Assembly (NCBI GenBank): GCA_002449305.1
Contig: DKDI01000005.1
Coordinates: forward strand, 1 to 37,740
DNA length: 37,740 nucleotides
Direction: 5' to 3'
Origin: Treponema sp. UBA6852
GTDB lineage: Bacteria; Spirochaetota; Spirochaetia; Treponematales; Treponemataceae
Both the position numbers and the translations under genes were made by a program. The notes beneath the pieces were generated by a model, which ran no database searches, was not told the origin of the DNA, and saw only the letters and a program-made list of their open reading frames with translations. Position 1 is the stretch's first letter, and each line of letters begins with the position of its first letter. Below, piece after piece: positions 24,218 to 32,599 of this stretch.

Positions 24218-26893
24218 ATGGATAACGAGAGCAAGCGAAACAATGGAATTTTGGACAGGGCAAACGCCGCGATTCTTTCCAGGGATTTTGAACAGGCAGC
24301 CCGCATTTACAAAGGACTTTTAAAAAGCGATCCGCAGAATGTTGAGCTTCTTAGTTCCTTGGGAAATCTTTATGTAAAAAGCGGCGATGATGAAAAAGCT
24401 CTTACTTATTTTAATGAAATTATCCGCATTGATTCAAAAAATGTTGAAGCTTTGAATTCGCTTGGAGGAATTTACCGCCGTCTTAAAAAATACGATGATT
24501 CCATTTCAGTTCTTGAGCGCGCAGTTATTGCAGATGAATCAAATGTTCAGTCTTTTTACAACTTAGGCTTTACATTTAAGCTAATGGGAAAATATGACGA
24601 TGCCCTTAATTGCTTTAACAGAGTTGTCGAAGAAAACCCAGAAGATGTTCTTGCATTCAACCATATAGGTTCAATTTACGCGCTGAAAAATCAGCACAAG
24701 GACGCTGTATCTTCTTATTTACGCGGACTTAAAATTGATTTAAACCATCCGATTCTTCATTTGAATCTTGCAAAAAGCTATGACGTTCTCGGCGAATTTG
24801 AAAAAGCCCAGTCTGAGTATGAAGCCGCATTAAAAACAAAACCGGGCTGGCTTGAAGCAATTGAAAACTATGCCGACTTGCTTTTGAAAAAGAACAAGAC
24901 CCGCAATGCAGGAGAGCTTGTAAGGCACGCTTTGAATTTAAATCCAAAAGATGCCGCCATGCACACAAAACTTGGAGACGTCTATACAAAGCAAAGCGAC
25001 TTTGACAATGCGGAAGTTGAATACAATGAGGCTTTAAAAATCCGCCCGGAATTTCTAAAGGCACTTTCTGGACTTGCATCTGCTTATGAGTCAACTGGAA
25101 GAAGCGAAGACGCTCTTGAAATAATGGACCGCATGGAAACGGCTGCTCCTGAAGATTCGTCTATGCTTTGCCAGTATGCGCATATTCTTTTGAGCGCAGA
25201 CAGGATTGAAGAAGCAGGAAAAAAAATTCAGTGCGCATACGAAAAAAATCCAGATGACCTTCATGTGCTGAATTTGCTTGGCCAGTACTATATTTGCATT
25301 GGAGAGGAACGCAAGGCTTCCGGCTGCTTTAAAAAGATAAAGATGTTGAATCCTAGTTACTCTGATTTTTACCGTGAAGGCGGAATTCGGTATTCACAAA
25401 AAGGCGAGCTAAAAAAAGCGGAAGAATTTTATCTTCGCTATATTGCCCAAAATCCAGAAAATGTAGACGCTCTTCATTCCATTGCAAAAAACTATGAAGC
25501 GCAAGGAAATCTTACGCAGGCAATGTCCACTTACAGGCAGATTGAAAAATTCGATTCTGAAAACAAAGCCTGGAAAAACGGCATTGAGCGAATAAACAAA
25601 AGACTTCTTGACTCTACAAATATTTTTGCAAACGCAGGCTCTTCTATTGAAGACGAATTTGGAGATGCTGACGAAAACTTTGAAATTGGACTTGGTGAAA
25701 AAACACAGGCTCAAGAAGTTTCTTCTTGCGAAATTGAAACGCAGCCTTCTGCTCCAAGTGAAGTAAAAACTGAACCAGAATCTGCAAATGAACTGGAGCC
25801 TGAATTTGAAAATCTTCAAAATGAAGAAGTCGCTGTTGAAGAAGTTTTTTCAAACGGAAAACTTGATGCTGAGTTAGAAGAGAATGACAAGGAGCAATAT
25901 TCTCATAGCCTTGACAATTTAGTTCCAGAAGAATATCAGGATGAAGAAACAGGCGGACTTGAAGAAGATGAAACTAGCGCAGAAGATTTTTTTGCGCAGA
26001 ATCCATTTTCATCCGGCGACAAATCTTCTGCGCCTAAAGAAAATTCTTTTGAACCTGATTTTGAAACAGAAAGTTTTGATTTAAAAGAAGAAAAGCCTGT
26101 TGTAACTTCAATTCCACTTGAAGAAAAAATTGAAAAGAAAGAGCTTCCTAAGCGTGAATATAAAATGCCGAAAGAAAAAAATCCTGCGCCGCAAAAAGCA
26201 GAGCCTGAAACTCCGGAACTAGAAGAAGAAATTTCAGAACCGGAAGAACTTATTGAAGATGAAGATTTTTCTGAAGATGATATTTTTGATTTGCCGGAAC
26301 AGGCTGATAGTTCAACAGAAAATTCTGTAGACTTGTTTGAAGACGAAAACTTGGATTTTGAAGATGATGATTTTGCAAAAGAGGAAAAAGACCTTGCGGC
26401 TCAAGAATTCTTTATGGAAAGCGATGAGCCTCAAAAAACTGTAGAGCCGGAACAGGCAGAAAAAGAAATAGAGCCTTCAATTTTGAGCGATGAAAACGCT
26501 GCAAATGATATAGAAGAAAAAAAAGAGAACGATGAAAAATCATTAGAAAATTCCCAGACGCAGCTTTTCAAAAAACTAAAAGCGTTGTGCCGTTATCTTC
26601 CTGAACAACAGAAAAAAAATTTCCTTGAAAGCAAAACAAATCTTCAGCTTGAATATATAATTTCGCGCTTGTCTGGAAAAAAAGGACTTTTTGCTTCTGC
26701 GGAAAATGCAAGAAAAGAATCCGGCTTTGTTCCTTCCACGCATGAAAACGAAACCGGCATAAAGCTTCTCTTAAAAGTTGTTTTGTGCTTAAAAGAGCTT
26801 GTAAATTATATTCAGGACGAGCAGATTTCAACTTTGCTTTCTGCGGAAATAAACAGGATGTCAGAAATTCTGCTTCCGTATTCCGGCGAATAG
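24218..26893 (+). CDS. Large TPR protein with acidic tail
   Basis: An 891-residue protein. Residues ~5-450 are a run of about a dozen tetratricopeptide repeats (for example LLSSLGNLYVKSGDDEKAL, ALNSLGGIYRRLKKYDDSI). A very acidic, low-complexity linker (~480-800, rich in Glu, Asp and Ser) follows. A compact helical C-terminal region (~800-891) contains KALCRYLPEQQKKNFLESK. No signal peptide or membrane segment is seen from this start, so it is predicted to be cytoplasmic. AGGAAGAAAG precedes ATG 24218. An earlier in-frame ATG at 24185 overlaps the upstream gene and is less likely. TPR arrays mediate protein-protein contacts, and the partner is unknown. Co-transcription with the secreted LamG protein is likely. 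Confidence 0.8.
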   Translation: MDNESKRNNGILDRANAAILSRDFEQAARIYKGLLKSDPQNVELLSSLGNLYVKSGDDEKALTYFNEIIRIDSKNVEALNSLGGIYRRLKKYDDSISVLERAVIADESNVQSFYNLGFTFKLMGKYDDALNCFNRVVEENPEDVLAFNHIGSIYALKNQHKDAVSSYLRGLKIDLNHPILHLNLAKSYDVLGEFEKAQSEYEAALKTKPGWLEAIENYADLLLKKNKTRNAGELVRHALNLNPKDAAMHTKLGDVYTKQSDFDNAEVEYNEALKIRPEFLKALSGLASAYESTGRSEDALEIMDRMETAAPEDSSMLCQYAHILLSADRIEEAGKKIQCAYEKNPDDLHVLNLLGQYYICIGEERKASGCFKKIKMLNPSYSDFYREGGIRYSQKGELKKAEEFYLRYIAQNPENVDALHSIAKNYEAQGNLTQAMSTYRQIEKFDSENKAWKNGIERINKRLLDSTNIFANAGSSIEDEFGDADENFEIGLGEKTQAQEVSSCEIETQPSAPSEVKTEPESANELEPEFENLQNEEVAVEEVFSNGKLDAELEENDKEQYSHSLDNLVPEEYQDEETGGLEEDETSAEDFFAQNPFSSGDKSSAPKENSFEPDFETESFDLKEEKPVVTSIPLEEKIEKKELPKREYKMPKEKNPAPQKAEPETPELEEEISEPEELIEDEDFSEDDIFDLPEQADSSTENSVDLFEDENLDFEDDDFAKEEKDLAAQEFFMESDEPQKTVEPEQAEKEIEPSILSDENAANDIEEKKENDEKSLENSQTQLFKKLKALCRYLPEQQKKNFLESKTNLQLEYIISRLSGKKGLFASAENARKESGFVPSTHENETGIKLLLKVVLCLKELVNYIQDEQISTLLSAEINRMSEILLPYSGE

Positions 26894-26924
26894 AATGCGG
26901 GCTGTGTTGATTTCTTTTATTCAT

Positions 26925-26933
26925 TGTGATATT
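26925..26933 (+). promoter_or_regulatory. Extended -10 at leaderless distance from purE
   Basis: TGTGATATT (GATATT at 26928-26933 with an upstream TG) ends exactly 7 bases before the purE ATG at 26941. No -35 is clear. Confidence 0.4.
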
Positions 26934-26940
26934 TTACAGT

Positions 26941-27441
26941 ATGAAAGTTGCTATCTTTTTAGGTTCCAAGTCTGATTTGGATACAATGAAAAAAGCCGCC
27001 GATGTTCTAAAAGAATTTGGCGTTGAATACAAAGCTTACGTTATTTCCGCTCATAGAGCCGGAGATTTGCTTGTAAAAACTATCGCATCTGTAGAAAAAG
27101 AAGGCTGCGATGTAATTATTGCAGGAGCAGGACTTAGCGCGGCTCTTCCGGGTGTTATCGCCAGCCGCACAGTTCTTCCTGTTGTCGGTGTTCCTCTTGA
27201 ATGCATTAATCCTGGAAAATCAAACGGACTTGCAGGAATGGATTCTCTCCTTTCTATTGTGCAGATGCCTCCGCAAATTCCTGTTGCGACTGTCGGAATT
27301 GGAAATGCAAAAAACGCCGCTTACCTTGCGCTCGAAATCCTTGGAATAAAATATCCTGAAATAAAAAACAAGCTTGTAGAATTCCGCGCAAAGATGACTG
27401 CTGATGCAGAGTCAAACGGCGGCTTGGGAATCGAACTGTAA
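26941..27441 (+). CDS. purE: N5-carboxyaminoimidazole ribonucleotide mutase
   Basis: Purine synthesis, forming 4-carboxy-5-aminoimidazole ribonucleotide. The 166-residue protein has the PurE nucleotide-binding start (FLGSKSDLDTMKKAADVL), SAHRAGD, and GAGLSAALPGVIASRTVLPVVGVP. The last block follows the class I (N5-CAIR mutase) pattern, not the class II AIR-carboxylase type described from Treponema denticola. SAHRAGD replaces the usual SAHRTP(D/E), an unusual change in the phosphate/substrate loop. ATG 26941 is chosen. A GTG at 26926 adds five atypical residues and lies inside the -10 region. purF is next. purK is not in the window. Confidence 0.9.
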   Translation: MKVAIFLGSKSDLDTMKKAADVLKEFGVEYKAYVISAHRAGDLLVKTIASVEKEGCDVIIAGAGLSAALPGVIASRTVLPVVGVPLECINPGKSNGLAGMDSLLSIVQMPPQIPVATVGIGNAKNAAYLALEILGIKYPEIKNKLVEFRAKMTADAESNGGLGIEL

Positions 27442-27500
27442 TTTCTGATGCCGTTATCAATTAACAGAATTGTGTTATTGCCAGTTGACAAGACTGTGTC

Positions 27501-27523
27501 ATTATCGGGCTTGACCCGATAAT
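27501..27523. repeat. REP-like palindrome between purE and purF
   Basis: ATTATCGGG/CCCGATAAT with loop CTTGA, flanked by GTC on the left and CTAT on the right. It is the reverse orientation of the copies at 3019 and 34222. A decayed copy of the flank precedes it. Confidence 0.75.
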
Positions 27524-27549
27524 CTATATAAATATCTAATGGAAAAAAA

Positions 27550-29037
27550 ATGAAGTGCTGTGAATTTCTTGTTGAAGAAGAGGAAGACAAGCTGCGCGAT
27601 GAATGCGGTGTTGTCGGAATTTATTTAAATCCACCTAAGCAGGGCGAACCAGAAAAAAAAGAATATGTGGCTTATTCTGCCAGCGACTTTAACGCCGCAA
27701 CTCAGGCTTATTATGCGCTTTATGCGTTGCAGCACCGCGGCCAGGACAGCGTTGGAATTGCGGTAAGCAACGGCGAAGATATTTCCATTCACAAGGCAAT
27801 GGGAACAACTGCGGAAGTTTTTAAGCCTGAAAACCTTGAAGCTTTAAAAGGAAACATTGCCTGCGGGCACGTCCGTTATGCCACAGCTGGAAGCGCGACT
27901 TTGGAAAATGCCCAGCCGCTTCTTTTAAAGTCAAAGCTTGGAGCAGTCGCAGTTGCCCACAACGGACAGCTTGTAAACTATGAGCAACTTCGTGAAATGC
28001 TTGAAGATTCAGGAAGCACATTTTCTTCAACAAGCGACACGGAAGTTATTTTAAAGCTCATTGCAAAGTCTTACAAAAAAGGACTTGAGCGCGCGCTGAC
28101 TGATACAATCCAGATGATAAAAGGCTCTTTTGCGCTTGTTGTTTCAACAGAAAAATGTCTTATCGGTGCAAGAGACCCAAATGGAATCCGTCCGCTGTGC
28201 CTTGGAAAAGTTGAAAACGGCTGGATTCTTGCAAGCGAAACTTGCGCAATTGATTCTGTGAACGCAACTTATGTGCGCGACATTCAGCCTGGAGAAATTG
28301 TAATAATAAACGAAGACGGAGTTCTTTCATTTGAATTTGGAGAGCGTACTTCCAAGCGGACTTGCGTTTTTGAATACGTTTACTTTGCGCGCCCGGACAG
28401 CATAATCGACGGAATTCCTGTTACAGAAGCCCGCGAAAAAATGGGTGCCTGCCTTGCACGTGAAAGCGGAGTTCCTGCTGATGTCGTTATTGGAGTTCCT
28501 GACTCTGGAATTGGAGCCGCCCAAGGATATGCAAAAGAAGCCGGAATTCCTTATGCAAGCGGAATTATAAAAAACAAATATATAGGACGCACTTTTATTG
28601 CGCCGACACAGCGTGAGCGCGAGAACATGGTTTTTGTAAAGCTCAATGCAGTGAAGTCTGTTGTGGACGGAAAAAGAGTTGTTGTAATTGATGACTCAAT
28701 TGTGCGCGGAACAACAAGCCGCCGCCTTGTACAGATTTTAAGGCGCGCCGGTGCAAAAGAAGTTCACTTTAGAATTTCAAGTCCGCCTGTAAAATTTCCT
28801 TGTTACTTCGGAATCAACACACCGACTAGAGGCGAGCTGATTTCAAGCATCCACAACGAAGAAGAAATCTGCAAGGAAATAGGAGCAGACAGCTTGGCGT
28901 TTATTAGCGCGGAAGGAATGCTGGATGCCTGCCGTGAATGCAATCCAGAGCAGTACGGATTCTGCAAAGGCTGCTTTACCGGCGAATATCCGATTTCTGT
29001 TCCAGGCGAGCTTAGCGGAAAAAAAATTTCTGACTAA
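27550..29037 (+). CDS. purF: Amidophosphoribosyltransferase
   Basis: First committed step of purine synthesis: PRPP plus glutamine to phosphoribosylamine. The 495-residue protein is the Bacillus-type enzyme. An 18-residue propeptide (rich in Glu) is presumably removed to expose Cys19 as the N-terminal nucleophile of the glutaminase domain (DECGVVGIYL). Glutaminase motifs include LQHRGQDSVGIAV and CGHVRYATAGS. The PRPP loop is VVVIDDSIVRGTTSRR. Cysteines for a 4Fe-4S cluster are seen in RTCVFEY, FPCYFGINTPT and FCKGC. A weak GGA precedes the ATG. It is probably co-transcribed with purE through the palindrome between them. Confidence 0.96.
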   Translation: MKCCEFLVEEEEDKLRDECGVVGIYLNPPKQGEPEKKEYVAYSASDFNAATQAYYALYALQHRGQDSVGIAVSNGEDISIHKAMGTTAEVFKPENLEALKGNIACGHVRYATAGSATLENAQPLLLKSKLGAVAVAHNGQLVNYEQLREMLEDSGSTFSSTSDTEVILKLIAKSYKKGLERALTDTIQMIKGSFALVVSTEKCLIGARDPNGIRPLCLGKVENGWILASETCAIDSVNATYVRDIQPGEIVIINEDGVLSFEFGERTSKRTCVFEYVYFARPDSIIDGIPVTEAREKMGACLARESGVPADVVIGVPDSGIGAAQGYAKEAGIPYASGIIKNKYIGRTFIAPTQRERENMVFVKLNAVKSVVDGKRVVVIDDSIVRGTTSRRLVQILRRAGAKEVHFRISSPPVKFPCYFGINTPTRGELISSIHNEEEICKEIGADSLAFISAEGMLDACRECNPEQYGFCKGCFTGEYPISVPGELSGKKISD

Positions 29038-29058
29038 AGGCCTGAATCTTCTGTAATG

Positions 29059-29120
29059 ATTCCCGTATCAAGTGCGGGAATGACATCGTGTCCTGTCATT
29101 TTCGGGCTTGACCCGAAAAT
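29059..29120. repeat. REP-like palindrome pair after purF
   Basis: ATTCCCG/CGGGAAT (29059-29081, 9-nt loop) followed by ATTTTCGGG/CCCGAAAAT (29098-29120, loop CTTGA). The second is a compensated variant: both arms changed AT to TT/AA, keeping perfect pairing. It probably also ends purF transcription. Confidence 0.75.
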
Positions 29121-29210
29121 CTGATATTTTGTCAGAGATTCCTGTGTCGTGGCGCAGAAGACTAACTCTGTAACAGTCATTTTTTGTAAAAAAAAGCATA
29201 TATATAATGT

Positions 29211-29456
29211 ATGGAATCAAAAGAAAACATTATGCTTTTGGGAATACTTGAAAAAGATGCCGAGCCGATTCTTAATGAAGAAAAAGAGCTCGGCTGTCTT
29301 CTTACTGTAAAATCCAAGTCCAGAACTCACAAAGTGGAAGTGTTCTCAAGCCTTCTGCCTGTTTTGTATAAAAAAGCCTTGAAGAACACAAAGGTGCTTG
29401 TTCCGGCTTGGAAACAAAAAGAAAAATTCTTAGCGTCTGTTGTTTATCCTGCCTGA
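29211..29456 (+). CDS. Small protein of unknown function
   Basis: An 81-residue frame with mixed strand-like composition (LLGILEKDAEPILNEEKEL, LLTVKSKSRTHKVEVFSS) and no membrane segment. I do not recognise it. The short beta-rich pattern would suit an OB-like or SH3-like fold, but that is a guess. A perfect TATAAT (29203-29208) sits 2 bases before the ATG. If it is the -10 box, the transcript starts inside this codon region and translation would begin at the in-frame ATG 29232 (74 residues). Its last 13 bases overlap the 3' end of the LuxR-type gene on the other strand. Confidence 0.5.
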   Translation: MESKENIMLLGILEKDAEPILNEEKELGCLLTVKSKSRTHKVEVFSSLLPVLYKKALKNTKVLVPAWKQKEKFLASVVYPA

Positions 29457-30082
29457 AACTCTTGGACGTCCAGAGAAAGCCATTTTAAAAGCGCGCTAAA
29501 AAGCTCCCGCTTTTCAAGCACATTGAATCTTTCTTTAAGCCTATGAAGGCAAGTCTGTATGTACCTTTCTTTGCGTCCTGTTAGCGACTGCATTTCTTTT
29601 AAAGACAAGCCTTCCGCAATTCCAAAAACAAGCAGCCTGTTTGTTTCACTTAGAGATTCCATGTTGACGAATCTTCCCAAAAGATTGGTTTCATTTTTTC
29701 GTTGGGCCGCCTTTGATACAAATCTTTTTCCTTTTGTGTAAAACTCTGCACAGTGGGCAATGTCTTCCATGCTTTCCGGGCAGAAAAGAAGCGAAATGCT
29801 ATCTAACTTGCGGACAATGCATAAAAAAAGTGCGGTTGGAGGTCTTTCTGAATACAGCGTTATATGAAGTTTTTTCTGTCTTAGAATAAGAAGAGCTTCA
29901 AGAGCTTTTCTTTCGTCCGCGGCACACCCAATAAGCACGTGGTCATTTTCCTTAATTTCCTTGCCTTGAATTTCATAGCTTGCAAGATACTCAGAAGCAT
30001 AAGACGGACAAAGAACCCTAAACATAGGAATATGCATTGCATACTCCGACCTTGAAAAATTAACAATATATAATTTGCTCAT
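29444..30082 (-). CDS. LuxR-type HTH transcriptional regulator
   Basis: A 212-residue protein. The C-terminal ~65 residues form a GerE/LuxR helix-turn-helix (RLLVFGIAEGLSLKEM, then RYIQTCLHRLKERFNV). The N-terminal ~120 residues look like a degenerate receiver or REC-like fold (KLYIVNF ... DHVLIGCAADERKALEALLI), but the usual phospho-acceptor pattern is missing. It may therefore be a pseudo-receiver or an unrelated sensory domain. Cys residues at VLCPS, IGCA and LFCPE are notable. It starts 18 bases after the DUF4143 ATPase gene and is probably in the same minus-strand operon. Shine-Dalgarno support is poor. Confidence 0.7.
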   Translation of the reverse strand: MSKLYIVNFSRSEYAMHIPMFRVLCPSYASEYLASYEIQGKEIKENDHVLIGCAADERKALEALLILRQKKLHITLYSERPPTALFLCIVRKLDSISLLFCPESMEDIAHCAEFYTKGKRFVSKAAQRKNETNLLGRFVNMESLSETNRLLVFGIAEGLSLKEMQSLTGRKERYIQTCLHRLKERFNVLEKRELFSALLKWLSLDVQEFQAG

Positions 30083-30100
30083 ATATTATTATCGGAGTGT

Positions 30101-31333
30101 TTACACATACTCCGCCGGAATCGCCATCACGCCTTTTGCTACAGAAACCGGCTTTCCGCAGCTGCAGACAATGCACGGAGGCGCAACCTCCACATTCTTG
30201 ATTCTGCCTGTGATAAAAAAATTCTTTGCGTCATCTAGTTTTGGCGTGGCGGTCTTTTTTATTTCAACCGGATAAATCGTATTGTTCAAAAAAATAATCA
30301 GGTCGATTTCGATTTTATCCTTGTCCCTGTAAAAATAAAGCGGCGGCTCAATTCCATCATTGCAGAATGATTTAAGCACTTCACCGACAATGTATGTTTC
30401 AAAAAACGCCCCCGACATTGCGCCAAAGCGGAGCACTTCTGAATCCGTCCATTTTGTAAGGTAGGCGGCAAGTCCTGTATCGACAAAATAAAGCTTGGGA
30501 GTTTTTACAACGCGCTTTTCAACATTCACCGAAAACGGCGGAAGCAAGTAAACAAGCTCGGAAGTTACAAGAAGCGAAAGCCATTTTTTCGCCGTAACCT
30601 CGCTTATCCCAACTTCACTTGCAATGTCTCCGTAATTAACAAGCTGGGCAGTTCTTGATGCAACAACCGCAATAAACTGGAGAAACTGCATCTCGTCTGC
30701 AACCTGCGTCAAGCTCCGAATATCACGCTCAATGTAAGTTTTCAGATAGTTTGAGTAAAAATCGTTCGGCGAGACATTTCCGTTTGCAACTTCCGGATAG
30801 CCGCCTGTAAAAATTGAATTCCATATATCCGAAGCAGAAAGTTCCTTTCCAGAAAATGCGCTGTTTCTCTGCAAAATATAGTCTTTTGACGGAATAAATG
30901 GCTGGTCAAAGCTGTCGCCTCGTTTTTCGCGTGCGGAAAGCGGATAAAGCTGCACGATTCCGATTCTTCCAGAAAGGCTCTCTGTCGCTTTTTCCATAAG
31001 CCTGAACTGCTGGCTTCCTGTAAGATAATACATTCCGTTGTGCCGGTTCTTGTCAATTTCGATTTTTAGATACCGAAACAGCTCTGGAACATACTGAACC
31101 TCATCAAACAAAAAAGGGCTTGGATGAAAATCAATAAACGACTGCGGATCGTTTTTTGCGGACTGCTCTTCCGTCGGGTCATCAAAAGTAAGATAGCCAA
31201 CAGATTTTTTGTCAGTTACGTTTTTCAAAAGCGTGGTCTTTCCGGTCTGTCTTGCGCCTGTAACAAGCACAGTCGGAAACGACTGAGACATCCGTTCTAT
31301 TGTTTTTTCTGCATGACGCTCTATAAAAGCCAT
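30101..31333 (-). CDS. AAA ATPase with DUF4143 nuclease-like C-terminus
   Basis: A 410-residue ATPase of the AAA_14/DUF4143 type, common in bacteria and archaea but of uncertain role. Walker A is GARQTGKTT (residues 26-34). Walker B is FLFDEVQYV. The sensor-like segment is YYLTGSQQF. A winged-helix-like region (NYGDIASEVGISEVTAKKWL) leads to the DUF4143 tail with the PD-(D/E)XK-like pattern EIDLIIFLN ... YPVEIKKT. The start at 31333 has GGAAGAAAAT just upstream. A longer frame from 31465 would run through a strong hairpin and is rejected. A perfect 16-bp inverted repeat lies 25 bases before the start. Confidence 0.85.
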   Translation of the reverse strand: MAFIERHAEKTIERMSQSFPTVLVTGARQTGKTTLLKNVTDKKSVGYLTFDDPTEEQSAKNDPQSFIDFHPSPFLFDEVQYVPELFRYLKIEIDKNRHNGMYYLTGSQQFRLMEKATESLSGRIGIVQLYPLSAREKRGDSFDQPFIPSKDYILQRNSAFSGKELSASDIWNSIFTGGYPEVANGNVSPNDFYSNYLKTYIERDIRSLTQVADEMQFLQFIAVVASRTAQLVNYGDIASEVGISEVTAKKWLSLLVTSELVYLLPPFSVNVEKRVVKTPKLYFVDTGLAAYLTKWTDSEVLRFGAMSGAFFETYIVGEVLKSFCNDGIEPPLYFYRDKDKIEIDLIIFLNNTIYPVEIKKTATPKLDDAKNFFITGRIKNVEVAPPCIVCSCGKPVSVAKGVMAIPAEYV

Positions 31334-31357
31334 ATTTTCTTCCAAAATTAAGTTTTT

Positions 31358-31396
31358 CGTGGGATAATCCAAACTGTCACTTTGGATTATCCCACG
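31358..31396. promoter_or_regulatory. Perfect 16-bp-arm inverted repeat in the ATPase leader
   Basis: CGTGGGATAATCCAAA (31358-31373) and its exact complement (31381-31396) are separated by 7 nt (CTGTCAC). It sits 25 bases upstream of the ATPase start on the minus strand. It could be an operator, an mRNA hairpin covering the leader, or a REP-like element of another class. Confidence 0.7.
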
Positions 31397-31525
31397 GAAA
31401 AGAAAAAAAGGCAAGATTAGTGCTCTTTTTGTAGGTGTAGGGGCATTAAGCTTTTTACATATCATTTGTTAATATAATGGCTTTTAAGATGAGAATATTT
31501 GTTTATGTTAGAATTTCTAAAGAGA

Positions 31526-31701
31526 GTATTCCTAAAGCCTTAAGTAAGTATTCCTAAGACCCTGAGTGAATATTCCTAAAGCCCTAAGTAAGTATTCCTA
31601 AGGCTCTTAGGAAGTATCTCTTCAGGTCTTAGGAAGTATTCCTTAACCTCTTAGAAAGTATCTCTTCAGGTCTTAGAAAGTATTCCTTTGGTCTTAAGTT
31701 T
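31526..31701. repeat. Eight tandem 22-bp repeats
   Basis: Eight imperfect units of exactly 22 bp, each beginning GTATTCCTAA or GTATCTCTTC (the second with ATATTC) and ending in CTTAGGAA, CTTAGAAA or CCTAAGTAA. Units 4 and 6 are almost identical, so copying has occurred. Inside units, CCTAAG/CTTAGG can form short hairpins. There is no spacer of unique sequence, so it is not a CRISPR array. It is not in a reading frame (22 is not a multiple of 3). It fills most of the gap between two minus-strand genes. Confidence 0.9.
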
Positions 31702-31713
31702 ATTACAATAAAC

Positions 31714-31768
31714 AAAAAAAACGGCATGCCGTTTAGACATGCCGCAGAGACTTCTTTTCAGAGTCTCT
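31714..31768 (-). terminator. Double hairpin terminator of the HU-like gene
   Basis: On the minus strand, a hairpin AGAGACT/AGTCTCT (plus-strand 31746-31752 and 31762-31768) is followed by CGGCATG/CATGCCG (31722-31728 and 31738-31744). Then comes a run of eight T (A-run 31713-31720 on the plus strand). It lies straight after the stop of the DNA-binding protein gene. Confidence 0.8.
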
Positions 31769-31769
31769 T

Positions 31770-32471
31770 TTAGCTTATTGTAATTTCTTTAATAAAGCTG
31801 CCATTGTACAGGATTGTGTTTGGCTTTGCCCTTATGCTGACCTTGTATGAGCCGCTTTCAATGTCTGCCGGAAGCATTGCGTCAATCCGCTTGTTTTTGT
31901 TCCAGATGTAGTTTTCAAGCCTTATTGAAACATCTCCCTTTGTAAGGAAAATTCCTTGCTCGCTGTCATTTTCGTCAAACTTGAGGTACTCGCCGATTAT
32001 CCTGATTACGTTTCCTGGCTTTGCTTCTTTTAATGCAATTCCATTTACGTTCTGGATTTCTTCTATTGACGGAATCATCTTGTATCTTCCTGACACACGC
32101 TCTGTTTTTGTGCTTGCAAGCACTGCCTTTGCTATGGAACTGTCCACGGTGAGCCTTACGTTCAAGTCATGGTCGTTGCCAAAATTATGCGGCTCAAAAG
32201 AAGCCAGCTTGTCATTTGCAGTTCCCTTTGCGCAGATATAAAGCTGTCCAAACGGGCAGTGCACTTTGTAGCCAAGCTGCAGATAACGCAGAACAACATC
32301 CTTGTACACATTCAGTGCTCCTGTAATGTCGGCTTTTGTTATAGTTGTGTTGTTTTTTGCCATCTCATTGATGAGCTCGTCAAATGTGAGAGAACCGGAG
32401 TTTTCCGAATAGAAATGATAAGGGGACTTTGCATTGGCTGTCTTGTTCTCTCTTAATGAAATCTTTAACAT
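31770..32471 (-). CDS. HU-like DNA-binding protein with DUF4469/Ig-like domain
   Basis: A 233-residue protein. The N-terminal ~120 residues resemble an HU/IHF-type DNA-binding domain (TFDELINEMAKNNTTITKAD, DVVLRYLQLGYKVHCPFG). The C-terminal ~100 residues resemble the DUF4469 Ig-like domain (GNVIRIIGEYLKFD, DIESGSYKVSIRAKPN). Such proteins are common in Bacteroidetes and spirochaetes, often beside peptidoglycan amidases. The start has AGGAG 7 bases upstream on the minus strand. It is transcribed away from a lysis-like cassette. The function is not established. Nucleoid or phage-related roles are possible. Confidence 0.72.
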   Translation of the reverse strand: MLKISLRENKTANAKSPYHFYSENSGSLTFDELINEMAKNNTTITKADITGALNVYKDVVLRYLQLGYKVHCPFGQLYICAKGTANDKLASFEPHNFGNDHDLNVRLTVDSSIAKAVLASTKTERVSGRYKMIPSIEEIQNVNGIALKEAKPGNVIRIIGEYLKFDENDSEQGIFLTKGDVSIRLENYIWNKNKRIDAMLPADIESGSYKVSIRAKPNTILYNGSFIKEITIS

Positions 32472-32599
32472 AATTTTCTCCTGCCGGGCTTGCAGGCGCC
32501 TTGCTTGCCCGGTCTTTTGTTTTTTGAGGCAGAAGTCCGCAACGCGGAGGTTTTATCTGCCGTTCGTTGTGTACAATATACAGCGCAGCAAAGCCCTTG

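Larger units (their letters stand above)
31334..31769. other. Non-coding stretch upstream of the ATPase gene
   Basis: This 436-base gap holds the 16-bp-arm inverted repeat, an AT-rich stretch near 31440-31525, the 22-bp tandem array, and the terminator of the HU-like gene. I see no credible coding frame or RNA gene in it. Confidence 0.7.

Noticed and set aside
31334..31465. N-terminal extension of the minus-strand ATPase
   Set aside because: It would translate a perfect 16-bp hairpin. The Walker A distance and Shine-Dalgarno sequence fit the start at 31333.
31526..31701. CRISPR array
   Set aside because: Repeats are contiguous 22-bp units without unique spacers and no cas genes are nearby.
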